Below, one piece after another: positions 37,091 through 46,700 of a stretch of DNA of 64,000 nucleotides (the stretch's first letter is position 1; each line of letters begins with the position of its first letter). The stretch is from Amborella trichopoda (lineage: Eukaryota > Streptophyta > Magnoliopsida > Amborellales > Amborellaceae), in assembly GCF_000471905.2 (NCBI RefSeq), contig NW_006499617.1, positions 3,524,742-3,588,741 of the forward strand, written 5' to 3'. Both the position numbers and the translations under genes were made by a program. The notes beneath the pieces were generated by a model that ran no database searches, was not told where the DNA came from, and was given only the letters and a program-made list of their open reading frames with translations.

Positions 37091-37975
37091 GACTCGAAAT
37101 TTGTATAGTTCTCGAAAACTTCTAATAGATAGTTTCATAGGTTTTTGGTCGGAATCTAGAAATTCGATGGCCAGAATTTGTAGAAACTTTGACATCTTCA
37201 TATGCCAAATCCATTTGTTTATCGTACGCGGGGTTCGATATAGGCTCGAACCTTATGTACATAATGCAATTGGTTTCGCATCGATCCAGTACACGAGCGC
37301 CGTGATATGGCCACTCGAGCGAGCCATGTCGCTACTGAATTTTCTACAACTATCTTCACGAATCGCCAACTTCTCTCTAGTTTTTATCCCTGCTCGGGTA
37401 TCGTCAGGGGTCGTGCCACATAATAAAACGCTCGTCTTGACAAGATGAACATGCTCACAAAATTTAAGCATGATCCGACTCAAGACGAGTGAGATATGGG
37501 TCTTTGAAGTTGCTGCTCAGGACTGTGCACACTAGTCTCCTTTAATGGAGATTGGTGCAGGGAGGTCATACAGGAATAGCGTGCGGCCTACCCCATTTTA
37601 ATGTTTGACCCATAACTTTGTCTTAGAACGTCGGTTTAAGCTTAAACTTGATCCTTAGGGGTTTTCGACTGTTCCAAATCCAATGGCGGTGGTCTCACAA
37701 CTATTTGATGCGTCAAAAATAGAGTTATAGTTATGAGGTTCGTTTCAGGGTGCTAGAGGCTGATTTTTCCAAAACTAATTTGTGCTGCCTTAGACATGCC
37801 GAATTACAACAAAACTTGGCAGGTGGCCTTTTGGAGTGGTTAAGAATATTCTGACTTGTTTTGGGGAAATTTTGAGACTATCAGAAATTCCACTGTATGT
37901 CGAGGCTTTATTGACTGGCTTCTCTTTTTATTCCGCATTGGGGCTCCAAGGTGCTGAAAAAATATATTCAAACTG
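37091..37975 (-). mobile_element. Truncated Ogre-like LTR B (U3 part only)
   Basis: This aligns in the same orientation with 11,700-12,665 of LTR A and inversely with 43,075-44,040 of LTR C. Shared phrases include AACTTCTCTCTAG (37,367), GCTTTATTGAC (37,906) and GTGCTGAAAAAATATATTC at the LTR start. The LTR start (minus strand) is at 37,975, with the terminal TG changed to AG. At 37,090/37,091 it breaks mid-U3 into the satellite. TATA, R, U5 and primer site are missing. Confidence 0.75.
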
Positions 37976-38340
37976 TACAAGTCCAATGGAGGTGCTATCG
38001 AAATTTACATTATAGAAAACACCCCAGCTCCCCTTAACTCGCCTGACCCTCGAGTCTACCTCCTCAAGGCGAGGGTTTCGTCCATCAGGTTGGGATCCTC
38101 GAAAGACTCATTCTAGGTGCCCTAATAACCAGAATCTAAGCCATCATAGTTCACCCACCAAGGCCATGCATAGTTCTCTCATTTTGATCAGCAACCCCCT
38201 AGTTATATGACACATTTTCATTTGAGAGGCTCAAGAACTTTCCTTCAATCAAGGCCTTCTTGAGGTGTGCTGGTCCTGTCGAGCTGTACGCCTCACCTAA
38301 GGCATCGAGTCGTCAGTCGGGTTAGAGTAAGAGGACCGCT
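37976..38340 (+). other. Unassigned 5' part of element E
   Basis: No recognisable domain. It separates LTR B from the Pro/Gln-rich gag end of element E and is probably decayed gag. Confidence 0.3.
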
Positions 38341-38830
38341 TTAGCCCCTGAACAACCAAGTCACGTGAGTTCCATGCTGTTGGAGAGCCGACACCGCCAA
38401 TCTTCTCATCCTCCAACTCCTGTAGATCTAGCTCGACCACGGGACCATCCATCCCATAGTCAGTCCAGACCTGAACTTCCTCAAGTCATGTATAGTCATC
38501 CACTTGTGCAGCCTCTTCAGGCCACCCCAGTTCCATACCATCAGTTGCAAGTGGCTTATTCAGCCGCTATTCCAACTCAATATCCCCCAAGTCAGCCATA
38601 TCAGTAGGCTCCATACCCTTTGGTCACAATCCTGGCCTCTAGTCATCCTTATTTGGGATACCCAGTGCACTAGGCCCCAGCTATCCATTCTTAGGCCCCA
38701 ATACTAGTTTATCAGCCTACGGCTGCTTCAATCCTAGTCCCTCCTCAGAACTACCCATGCTATCCTCTAGTCCAAGCACCCCACTGTGCCAATGAAATAA
38801 TGAATGGACAAGAAATAGACGTAGCTCAGC
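38341..38830 (+). pseudogene. gag: Gag C-terminal Pro/Gln/Tyr-rich region, element E
   Basis: A frame at 38,365-38,607 and its continuation past a TAG at 38,605 are rich in Pro, Gln, Tyr and Ser (for example TQYPPSQPYQ), the usual composition of the gag-protease linker in Tat-type Ty3/gypsy elements. The structural capsid part upstream is not recognisable, so gag is truncated or decayed. Protease follows about 200 bp downstream on the same strand, in the expected order. The call rests on composition and context only, without a conserved motif. Confidence 0.45.
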
Positions 38831-38989
38831 CTACCACAATATACAACTTATCAACTCATCTTAGTAAGATTCCAGCACCCATTCTATCATGGATTTGCTA
38901 AATAATTAGCCCATTCACTGGGCCCAAATCAAGGAAATACTGAGAAAGACTCATGTTCCTACCCACACTAAACCTGAATAATTGAGCAA

Positions 38990-39420
38990 TATGATCAATC
39001 TTTTAATAGCACCAACCCCTATCACGTTCACCAATGATGATATACCCCCGGGGTTCAACTGCTTCCACACTCATCCACTTCATAGTTGATAATAGAGTAT
39101 CTCTGAATATATGCCCTTTGAAAATTATTCTAAGAGTAGGGTTTTCTCAAAAAAACCTTGAGGCTTCAAACATCGCAGTTGCAACCTATGATGGGGCTCA
39201 GAGAAAAAACTTAGGGATCATCTCTCTCACTCTTAAGATTGGACCAGTGGTCCAAATAGTGAGGTTCTATGTCGTTGACATTGAACCCTCTTTAACCTAC
39301 TCATTGGTAGGCCATAGCTACATGAAAATCCTGTTGTTCCTTCCACTTTGCACCAATACTTGAAGTTCCCAACCACCGGAGGTGTGGCTCGGGTATGTTC
39401 AGATGTTATCAAAGCCGAAA
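38990..39420 (+). pseudogene. pro: Aspartic protease of element E, decayed
   Basis: The reading at 39,034-39,360 has the order of a retrotransposon protease: FIVDNRVSLNICPL, VATYDGAQRKNLG, LTLKIGPVVQIVRFYVVDIE and a LVGHSYM flap. In the family the active site reads D-N/T-G-S. Here it is DNRV, so the catalytic Gly-Ser is lost, and the LLGRPW motif has become LVGHSY. A preceding frame (PITFTNDDIPPG) belongs to the same domain, with a frameshift near 39,050. The protein would have cut the Gag-Pol precursor. It is inactive as written. Confidence 0.7.
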
Positions 39421-40261
39421 AAGGGGAGTTCTCTAAAAAAATGAAAATATGAGAGATACTGCTTCTAACATATAAATGTCATGATCCCTATAGCGTAGAA
39501 AAAATCATCTCCCAGGATAATTGATGACAAGAAACTGAATGAGACTCTGAAAGTTTGTTATACTCGTTACGACTTCGGTTCGTACACGACATGGCATATG
39601 CTATTAGCTCAGGGATTCTACCTTAGGCTCCGGCCTTGGAGAAATCAAACAAAAGGTGTTGGCAATCGCTCATCCCCCTCAAGCAAAAATAGACACCAAG
39701 GATCTAAATTTCAATGCAAACTCAAGCCTTCTCATAATCCTTGCTTCGTTCTTGGGGGAATTCAGGGCCTTCATCATGCTAAAACTGAATCTCTTCCAGA
39801 AACAAAAGTCATAATTGAATATCCCTCAAAGGAAAAGCCGTTAAAACGACAATTTTCATGGCTTATACTTGGAGTCAACACTATAACTACCACTTCCTCG
39901 ACCCTTAAGAAAACTAGGGTAACTATTGAAAATTGGAGCGTCAGTCCCCTATCCATTGAATCCATCAAGGGGATACAATGAAATTTTCAAGTACCTGTGG
40001 CGAAAAATAGGTTGGCACAAGATGTCCATATAGACATCCTGCTTAAAGCTCCTCCAGCACCATCACCACTCCTATTGTAGAGAATGTAATCAAGACCCTT
40101 AACAAACCCAATGAAATCTTGAGTCAAGTCAAGGAAGAAAATGAAAAACAAAATGAGGACTCACTTGCCAATGAAAATTTGAGGCAGATGAAGAACCTCC
40201 ATTTGAAGCTGAGCAATTTAAGACAAGATTCGATGGTAGTCCAATTGCTATAGTTGAGAAA
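39421..40261 (+). pseudogene. Protease-RT linker of element E
   Basis: Short frames on the plus strand (for example 39,598-39,981, 127 codons) lie between protease and reverse transcriptase, and I see no domain in them. Tat elements usually have a poorly conserved linker here. The 127-codon frame may be leftover coding sequence and has no known motif. Confidence 0.35.
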
Positions 40262-41106
40262 ACCTTAGACATTAACTTGGGAACTAAGGGTAATCCAAAA
40301 ATTACAAAAATAGGAATCTCTCTATCACTAGAAGAGCAAGGAAAGATGATCTAACTCTTAAAAATATATATAAACATCTTTGCCTGGTCCTATGATGGCA
40401 TGCCTGGTCTAAACCCTGAATTAGTACAACACCATCTCTTATTCCATGACGAGGCAAGGGCCGTGAAACAAAAACTGCACTGAAAAAATCCTCACTTGGA
40501 GTTTAAGATAAAAGAAGAGATTGACAAGCTTTTGAAGGAAAATTTCATCTTACCTGTGGACTATCTAGATTGGTTAGCCAATATTGTGGTAGTACCTAAG
40601 AAAGATGGAAGAATCAGAGTCTGTGTTGACTACATGAATCTTAGCAGAGCTTGTCCTAAGGACGACTTTCCTCTTCCAAATATAGATGCCCTAGTCGATA
40701 ACACCAGATGTTATCCTTCATGGACAGTTTCTCTGGTTACGATCAGATCCTCATGGCGAAAGAAGACAAAAAGAAGACTTCATTCATCAAGACCAAAAGA
40801 AGACTTCATTCATCATGCAATGGAGAACATATTGCTATATATTCATGCCTTTCAGTCTCAAACATACTGGGGCAACCTATCAGAGGGCCATGACTGCTAT
40901 ATTTCAATACGTGATGCAAGACATCATGGAAGACTATGTGAACAATATCCTAGTCAAATCCAAAACTAAGGATGCCCACCTCACCAATGTAAATATCATA
41001 TCTGACCGACTTCAAGAGCATCGGCTAAAACTAAATCCTCAAAAGTTCACCTTTGATGTCAATTCTGGCAAGCTTCTTGGCTTCATTGTGAGCAAAAGAA
41101 TCATAT
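40262..41106 (+). pseudogene. pol (RT): Reverse transcriptase of element E, broken
   Basis: RT blocks are in order across three frames: FAWSYDGMPGL (about 40,380), WLANIVVVPKKDGRIRVCVD (40,570-40,630), CPKDDFPLPNID (40,650), FMDSFSGYDQI (40,717), ATYQRAMTAIF (40,872), then YVNNILVKSK where YVDDIVVKSK is expected (40,938), and KLLGFIVS (41,070). Both catalytic aspartates of the YVDD box have become Asn. A ~26-bp tandem duplication (GAAGACTTCATTCATCA at 40,773 and 40,799) and frameshifts disrupt it further. It cannot be functional. Confidence 0.85.
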
Positions 41107-41730
41107 AAGTAGACTCAATGAAAATTCGGGCTATCAATATACACGAAATACGTGGGCTGTAAATCAGTATCCAAGCTATCCAGATATTCATCTCTCAGTT
41201 AGCTAAGAAATGTGCTTCATTCTCGCTTGCTAAAGAAGAACACTCCATTTATCTGGGACGAGATATGTCAACTAGCCTTTGACCACATAAGGGAGTACCT
41301 TTCTAACCTATCAATCTTGAGTCCACTTGATCCCAACAAACCCCCTTTCCTTTTCCTTGCTATTACAGACAAGACAATGGGGGTGATGTTAGGGCAGTAT
41401 GACGATTAAGGAAAAGAAAAGACCATCTATTACATCAGTAAGACAATGGTTGATTATGAAACATAGTACTATGATATGAAAAAACATTGTCGAACCTTGG
41501 CATGGTCAACTCAAAATTTGAGGCATTATGTGCTCTCTCATATCATCGACCTCATATCCAAGATGGATCCACTCAAGTGCCTATTAGAATGGCCTGCTCT
41601 TAATGGACGATTAGCCAAGTGGAGGATTCTCTTAAGTGAATATGACATCGAATATGTCACTCAAAAACTGGTCAAGGGGCAAGCAATTGCCGATCAAATA
41701 GCTAAGCATGCCTTACTTGATTGTGTGCCC
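41107..41730 (+). pseudogene. pol (RH): Connection and RNase H of element E, broken
   Basis: The frame at 41,212-41,409 carries the connection segment FIWDEICQLAFDHIREYL and the start of RNase H (PPFLFLAITDKTMGVML). The frame at 41,476-41,844 carries LAWSTQNLRHYVLSH, DPLKCLLEWPALNGRLAKW, SEYDIEYVTQKLVKGQAIAD, the standard end of this domain in Tat elements. Stops at about 41,408 and 41,466 separate the parts. Confidence 0.8.
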
Positions 41731-42120
41731 ATCAAATCAGATCTCTCAGATGCGGACCTCTTAGGCATTGAGGATCCCACTTGGGACCTATACTTTGACA
41801 GGGCTAGGAATGAATGTGTCACAGGTGTTGGAGTCATCCTATGATCTCCAGAGAAAATATTGTTTCCAACCGCTACAAGGCTCAATTTTCCTTGCACCAA
41901 CAATGTTTCAGAATATGAAGCCTTAATAGCTAGTCTCGAGAACGCCCATGAACTCTGAATTGAACAATTATGGGTCATCCACGATTCTCTACTTGTAATA
42001 AATCAAACCAATGGGGAATGGAAGGGTAGAGACAAAAATCTCCAACCCTACCAAGACTCAGTTGGAAAGCGCTCAAGATACTTCCAAAGAATAACCATTC
42101 AAAATGTGACTAGGAAAAAC
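41731..42120 (+). pseudogene. pol (aRH): Second (archaeal-type) RNase H of element E
   Basis: After the first RNase H comes DPTWDLYFDRARNECVTGVG, then NVSEYEALIASLENAHEL and VIHDSLLVINQ. These are the three catalytic blocks (D, E, D) of the extra RNase H that marks the Tat lineage. All three acidic residues are visible, but DG has become DR and stops fall at 41,842 and 41,956. Its presence assigns element E to Tat/Ogre-type Ty3/gypsy. Confidence 0.75.
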
Positions 42121-42329
42121 AATCGGTTCGCCAGTACCTTAGTCGCTCTCACATCAATGGTGGACATTCCTCCCCAAAGGAATGTCCAACCATTCTACAT
42201 TAGATATAAGAGTAATCCTTCTCCTCCCAACATGGATTCGAAAGAGGAAGATCAAGAACCAGAAAGGGAAGAAGAAGTGTTCACCCTCGGGTCCAACCAT
42301 ATTGTCAAAGCCAAGCCTTAGTATCATGA

Positions 42330-42590
42330 TGTATCAGTCCTCTTAAAATATGTAACTTATCCCGAAGGAGCCTCAAAGAGAGACAAGGACGCCTTAAGAC
42401 CATTCTCGATCAACTTCTTGATCAAAGATTCCTCTACAAGAAGTCCTTCGAAGGAATCCTCTTAAGGAGTTTTGACCAACCAGAGGTCCACACATTGCTC
42501 AAAGGATTACACGACAAAGGAGGACACTCAAGGGAAACACTCCTGGCTCAAAAGTCCAAAAGTAAAGAATACTACTGGACTACCTGGTCA
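42330..42590 (+). pseudogene. pol (INT): Integrase N-terminal zinc-finger region of element E, cut off
   Basis: Across frames the text reads YPEGASKRDKD (about 42,359), then HDKGGHSRETLLAQ and EYYWTTW (42,507-42,585), the His half of the HHCC zinc finger that opens Ty3/gypsy integrase. The Cys half and the catalytic core are absent because sequence matching an LTR of family F in reverse begins at about 42,590, sharing the short phrase TGGTCAGAG at the junction. Element E therefore has no integrase. Confidence 0.65.
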
Positions 42591-43068
42591 GAGCCTGGTT
42601 TTCTTGGTGAGAGAAAACCCTCTCTCAAACAACCATGCGGGGTGCACGTGCAGGACACGTTTTAAGCATACGAATGCACTCTTCTTTTTGTGAAAAGGAA
42701 CCAACAGCAAGAGATATTTTTTGACGAGGGTGTGTTTCAGACGCCTACCTCGTCGTTTGTGGGTTCGGGGATGCACCCGGGTAGTCTCCCTCTTAGAACA
42801 GTCACGAAGCCCTCTATCTGTCTGTCAACACAATTTGGACACAAACTCTCAACTTTGACGTGTCGTCTGGTTCTTTTACTCTAGAGCATGCAATGTGGAC
42901 TTGAAAGTACCCCTCTATAATGGCTCACTCGAACAAGGATTGGCTGACAAATGAAGGATGAAGGGAAGGTATTGCAGAGGTCCCTCTATTCGTATAAACG
43001 CTGCAAAACTTGACGATTAGAGCGACTAAAGAGTTCGAACTCTCATGACTACCTACTCAGGATGACTC
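42590..43068 (-). mobile_element. LTR fragment F', minus strand
   Basis: Its reverse complement aligns with 5,545-6,064: both contain CATTCGAGTGAGCC/TTCGAGTGAGCCATTATAG-type sequence, GTCCACATTG, GTTCTAAGAGGG, CCCGGGTG and ACGACGAGGTA. It is cut on the left where element E ends and on the right by the start of LTR C. An open frame of 64 codons inside has no domain. Confidence 0.7.
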
Positions 43069-44345
43069 TGTTTAAACACATTTTTCAACACCTTGAGTCC
43101 CGATGCGAAACAAAAGAGAAGCCAGGTAATAAAGCCTTAACGTATAGTGAAATTCCCAGCAATCTCAAAATTACCCTAGAACGGGTCAGAATATTTTTAA
43201 GCATTCTACAAGGCCACTTGCCAAGTTTCATCTCAATCCGACATGTCTAAGGTAGCGCAGACAAATAAACAATTTCAAAAAAATCAGCCTTTAAAACCCT
43301 AAAATGCATCTAGTAATTAAAACTATATTTTCGGTGAGTCAAATAGCTATGGAGAATGCCCCCATTGGATCCGGCACAGTCGAAAACCCTTATGGGTCAA
43401 GTTTCGGCTCACTCAAACATTATAGGACAAAGTTATGGGTTAAACATTAAAAAGGGGTAGGTCGCACGCTATTCCCATGAGGCCTCCTGCACCAATTTCC
43501 ATTAAAGGAGGCTAATGTGCACAATCCCAAGCATCAACTTCAAAGACCCGTATCTCACTCGTTCTATCAAGACGAGCGTTTTGATATGTGGCACGATCTG
43601 TGATGATACCCGAGAAAGGAGAAAAACTAGAGAGAAGTTAATGATTCCTGAAGATAGTTATAGAAAATTCATCAACAGCATACCTTGCTCGAGCGGCCAT
43701 GTCACGACGCTCGCATACTCAATCAACGTGAAACCAATTGCATTATGTACGTAAGGTCCAAGGCTATCTCTGGTCCGAGCCCTGCATATGATGAACGATT
43801 GGATTCAGCACATGAAGGCATCAAAGTTGCTGCAGATTTCGGTTGTCGTATTTCTAGATTCCGGCCAAAAACCCAAGACGACAAAATCTTCTTCTGGACA
43901 CAAAATCGAGCTGCGTTCATTGCAATGTGATTGTAACGGCATGCTCAGTGCAATTCAGCGAAGAAATCAAAGAAAAACATCAAGAAACAAGCACACTATT
44001 TATCAGAAATTTTCTAGATCTATACAAATTTCAAGTCGCATCATCGTGGCCTAAAAACGCGATCCATGGCTCGAAGTTGGTATCAAATCGATCCTCATGC
44101 TGAGCCCGATAAGAAAGAAATCATCTTTCAATCAAACGAACTTCGGAGCAACCCCTTATCATCCATGGAAGATCACGCAAGTTCTAGGGCAGCAGCAGGG
44201 ACTGTATTCAATTTTCATCTATTATTGGGCAGGGGAAAAACAGTCATTTTGCATCCAATTTTAGATTTTCTTTTAATTCAATTAAATTGTAATTATCATC
44301 AATTTAGGTAGTTTTTAAGCGTATACTCATGATTGAGCCCAATTC

Positions 44346-44355
44346 TATAAGTATA
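44346..44355 (+). promoter_or_regulatory. TATA box of LTR C
   Basis: TATAAGTATA at the place matching TATATAAATA of LTR A. A second candidate, TTATAAAACC, lies at 44,371. Confidence 0.5.
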
Positions 44356-44401
44356 TGCTAAGCACAATTGTTATAAAACCCTTGATTTTTCAATACTCAT
44401 C

Positions 44402-44410
44402 AATAAAATT
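44402..44410 (+). promoter_or_regulatory. Polyadenylation-like signal in LTR C
   Basis: AATAAAATT about 50 bp after the TATA box, conserved with LTR A. Confidence 0.4.
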
Positions 44411-44497
44411 TGAGAGTTTTCATGTTCAAATTGAGGGTACGTCTTGGAGAGAGAGAGGAGAGAAAAGAAAAGGTTTGGTACCTTATGGTGAAGGTAA

Positions 44498-44785
44498 TTT
44501 TCTCTCTCCTCTCATCTCTCTCTCCTTCTCTCATCTCTCTTTTTCTCTCCTCTCATCTCTCTCTTTCTCTCTCCTCTCATATCTCTCTTTCTCTCTCCTC
44601 TTATCATCTATCTCTTTTTATCTCTTTATCTCTATCTCTCTCTTTCTCTGTCTTCTCATCTATATCTCTCTTTCCTTTTTCTTCTCTGATCTTCATTATT
44701 CACTTTCCTTCTCTCTCTTCTTTCTTTTCTTTTTCTTCACTTTCCTTCGCTCTCTATTTCTCTCTCTTTCTTCTCTGATCATGCA
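44498..44785 (+). repeat. CT-rich pyrimidine tract of LTR C
   Basis: CTCTCTC/TTTCTCTC low-complexity tract in the presumed transcript leader, in the same place as the GA tract of LTR A (read on the opposite strand). Ser/Leu-rich frames here are compositional. Confidence 0.9.
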
Positions 44786-44894
44786 TGACAGATCCTATCA
44801 TCGGGTGTGATGTCCTTATAATTTTGAGGCATAGATAGTGGGTCGACCCTTAACCCTAGTGGCGCGCCCAACCTCTGTCAAAGTTCATCTTATT

Positions 44895-45500
44895 CTCCTG
44901 TGTCATGGATGGTGGAAGCTCATCGTTGTTCATGCTTTCTCTCTCTTCTAATTCTTGTGTCATGGACGATGGAAGCTCATTGTTGTTTATGTTTTCTCTT
45001 TACTCTTCTCTCCTCTATCATGGATGGCGAAAGCTCATCGCTGTCTATGTTTTCTCTCTCTTCACTTCTCTGTCATGGACGGTAGAAGCCCATTACAGTC
45101 CATGTCTTCTCTCTCTTATGATTCCTCTATTATGGATGGTGGAAGCTCATCGCCATCCATGTTTTCTCTCTCTTCACTTCTCTGTCATGGACGGCAGAAG
45201 CTCATCGCAGTTCATGTCTTCTCTCTCTTTTGATTCCTATGTCATGAACGGCGGAAGCTCATCGCGGTCCATGTTTTCTCTCTCTTCACTTCTTTGTCAT
45301 GAACGACGGAAGCTCATCGTCGTCCATGTCTTCTCTCTCCTGATTCCTCTATCATGGACAATGGATGCTCATTGTCATCTATGTTTTCTCTCTCTTCTCT
45401 CTTTCATCATGGACGGAGAATGCTCATTGACGTCCATGTCCTCTCTCTCTTCTTAATCCTCTATCATGAAAGGTGAAAGTTCGTCGCCGTCCATGTTTCC
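44895..45500 (+). repeat. Hairpin-forming ~56-bp minisatellite in the U5 of LTR C
   Basis: About 11 units. Each has CATGGACGGCG-like sequence, a loop GAAGCTCAT, a complementary CGCCGTCCATG-like arm, then CTTCTCTCTC filler. Left and right arms change together: near 44,904, 44,960, 45,018 and 45,129 the eleven arm positions all pair if G-U pairs are allowed, although the DNA sequences differ. The array keeps one long open frame (44,905-45,456, 183 codons, with MDGGSSS-like repeats). This comes from the repeat and is not taken as a protein. Confidence 0.8.
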
Positions 45501-46090
45501 TATCTCTCTTCTTCCCCCTTCTTCTTCTTTCTTACTATTCCTTTTTTCTTCCTTTCCTCTCTCACTCTTTCCTTTCTTTTTCTCACATGCACGACATCGA
45601 TAGTACTGTGCATGCCTTTTCCTCAATTTTTCTTTTCTCTCGTCTCTTCTTTCCCTCTCGTTTGATCAAGGGAGGCTAAGTCAAGCACTGCCATGATAGT
45701 CTCATCGTCAAGCAAGATTGTCGTTGTGCTAGTTTTAATCACCTTACCATCCTTATTGCCACGATAGGCTAGCCATCGTGCTAGGCCGGTCGTTGATCAT
45801 TCTATCGTGTAGTAGTATTATCGTTGTGCCGGTCTAGTTACCGTTCCCCGTCTTGTTACCACATCAGGTCAATCACTTGCTGGTCTAGCTACTGTGTTAG
45901 TTTGGACACCTAGTCAGATTCTTATCTTCCCTATTCTTCTATTCTGTCTCTTTCTTCTTCTTTCACCTATCCTCTTACCCTTTTTTCTTCTTTTGAATGG
46001 GCATGCCTATGTGCATTCATCAAAAGACAAGGACGGGTCACTTGACCCACTTGTTTTGTAAATTAACCATGTGTGTATGATTGTAGAAAT
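45501..46090 (+). other. U5 body of LTR C
   Basis: Pyrimidine-rich DNA with repeated short phrases TCGTTGTGC, GCCATCGTGC and TTACCRT (45,700-45,880), then GGGCATGCCTATGTGCATTC near 45,999, which is conserved in LTR A as a palindromic ATACGCATGCTTGCGTAT-like sequence. No gene. Confidence 0.5.
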
Positions 46091-46359
46091 AGGAGAGTAC
46101 AAGCCAAGGGAGGTGATTTCGAACCAGTTTTATGACTGGGGGGATTTCTTCATGATCTAAGAGGGCACCCACATGAGCCAGCTTGAGTAAGCCCCGAACG
46201 CACCTTAAATTCCTCTCTCATCGATTGGTATACCTTCCCTCGCTCCTAAGCGAGGTTCCTGAGAGAGCAATCTCAAACTCTCGGGTTCCCTCGAAACCCA
46301 AGACACCTGCCGCCAGATCATCTAGATCTGAAGGGTGAGATCGAGGCACCTAACCTACT

Positions 46360-46377
46360 TGGCGACTCCATTGGGGA
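46360..46377 (+). other. tRNA primer binding site of element C
   Basis: TGGCGACTCCATTGGGGA, 2 bp after the LTR end. This form is the primer site described for Ogre-type elements (complementary to tRNA-Arg, from general knowledge). It fixes the plus strand and the LTR boundary. Confidence 0.8.
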
Positions 46378-46700
46378 CGTACTACCCCTTTGTCGGATCA
46401 TTCTTGTTTGGCTAGTTTCTCCTTTGTTTTTCTGTTTTCACACGCTACATGTCTTTTAGGTTCTTTAACCCATTTATCTGGATCTGAGATTTTCTGATCC
46501 TCGCATTCATGAGCATCCCCTGGGAATAAGTTCCTCGAACTTCATTCCCAACTTTCCTTTTGAGAAAAAACCCAGTGTCTAGCTCCCAGGTCTTAACCTG
46601 GATGGGCGTGAGGAGGGACTTAAAAAGTCCCTAACTCCTCATCTCCTAGCTCTGGTGGAACTTCTGTCAAGGCACCCTGCATCGATAGCATATCTGCTGC
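46378..46700 (+). other. Leader of element C
   Basis: Between the primer site and the first gag-like frames. No repeat or domain is evident. Confidence 0.4.

Larger units (their letters stand above)
43069..46357 (+). mobile_element. 5' LTR of Ogre-like element C
   Basis: It starts TGTTTAAACACATTTTTCA and ends at about 46,357 (ACCTAACCT), next to a primer site at 46,360, which makes it the 5' LTR on the plus strand, ~3.29 kb. Parts in order: U3 (43,069-44,340), TATA (44,346), AATAAA (44,402), pyrimidine tract (44,498-44,780), hairpin minisatellite (44,900-45,500), and a U5 block with TGATCTAAGAGGGC (46,156). It aligns with LTR A inverted and with LTR B inverted. The expected 3' LTR is not in the window, so the target duplication (GACTC before 43,069) cannot be checked. 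Confidence 0.8.

Noticed and set aside
37077..37483. 123-codon frame and its antisense 76-codon frame
   Set aside because: They lie in the U3 of LTR B. Homologous DNA in LTRs A and C does not keep these frames.
44905..45456. 183-codon repeat protein (MDGGSSS units)
   Set aside because: The units keep a frame by chance. The tract lies in U5 of an LTR, other frames are also open, and the conserved property is arm pairing.
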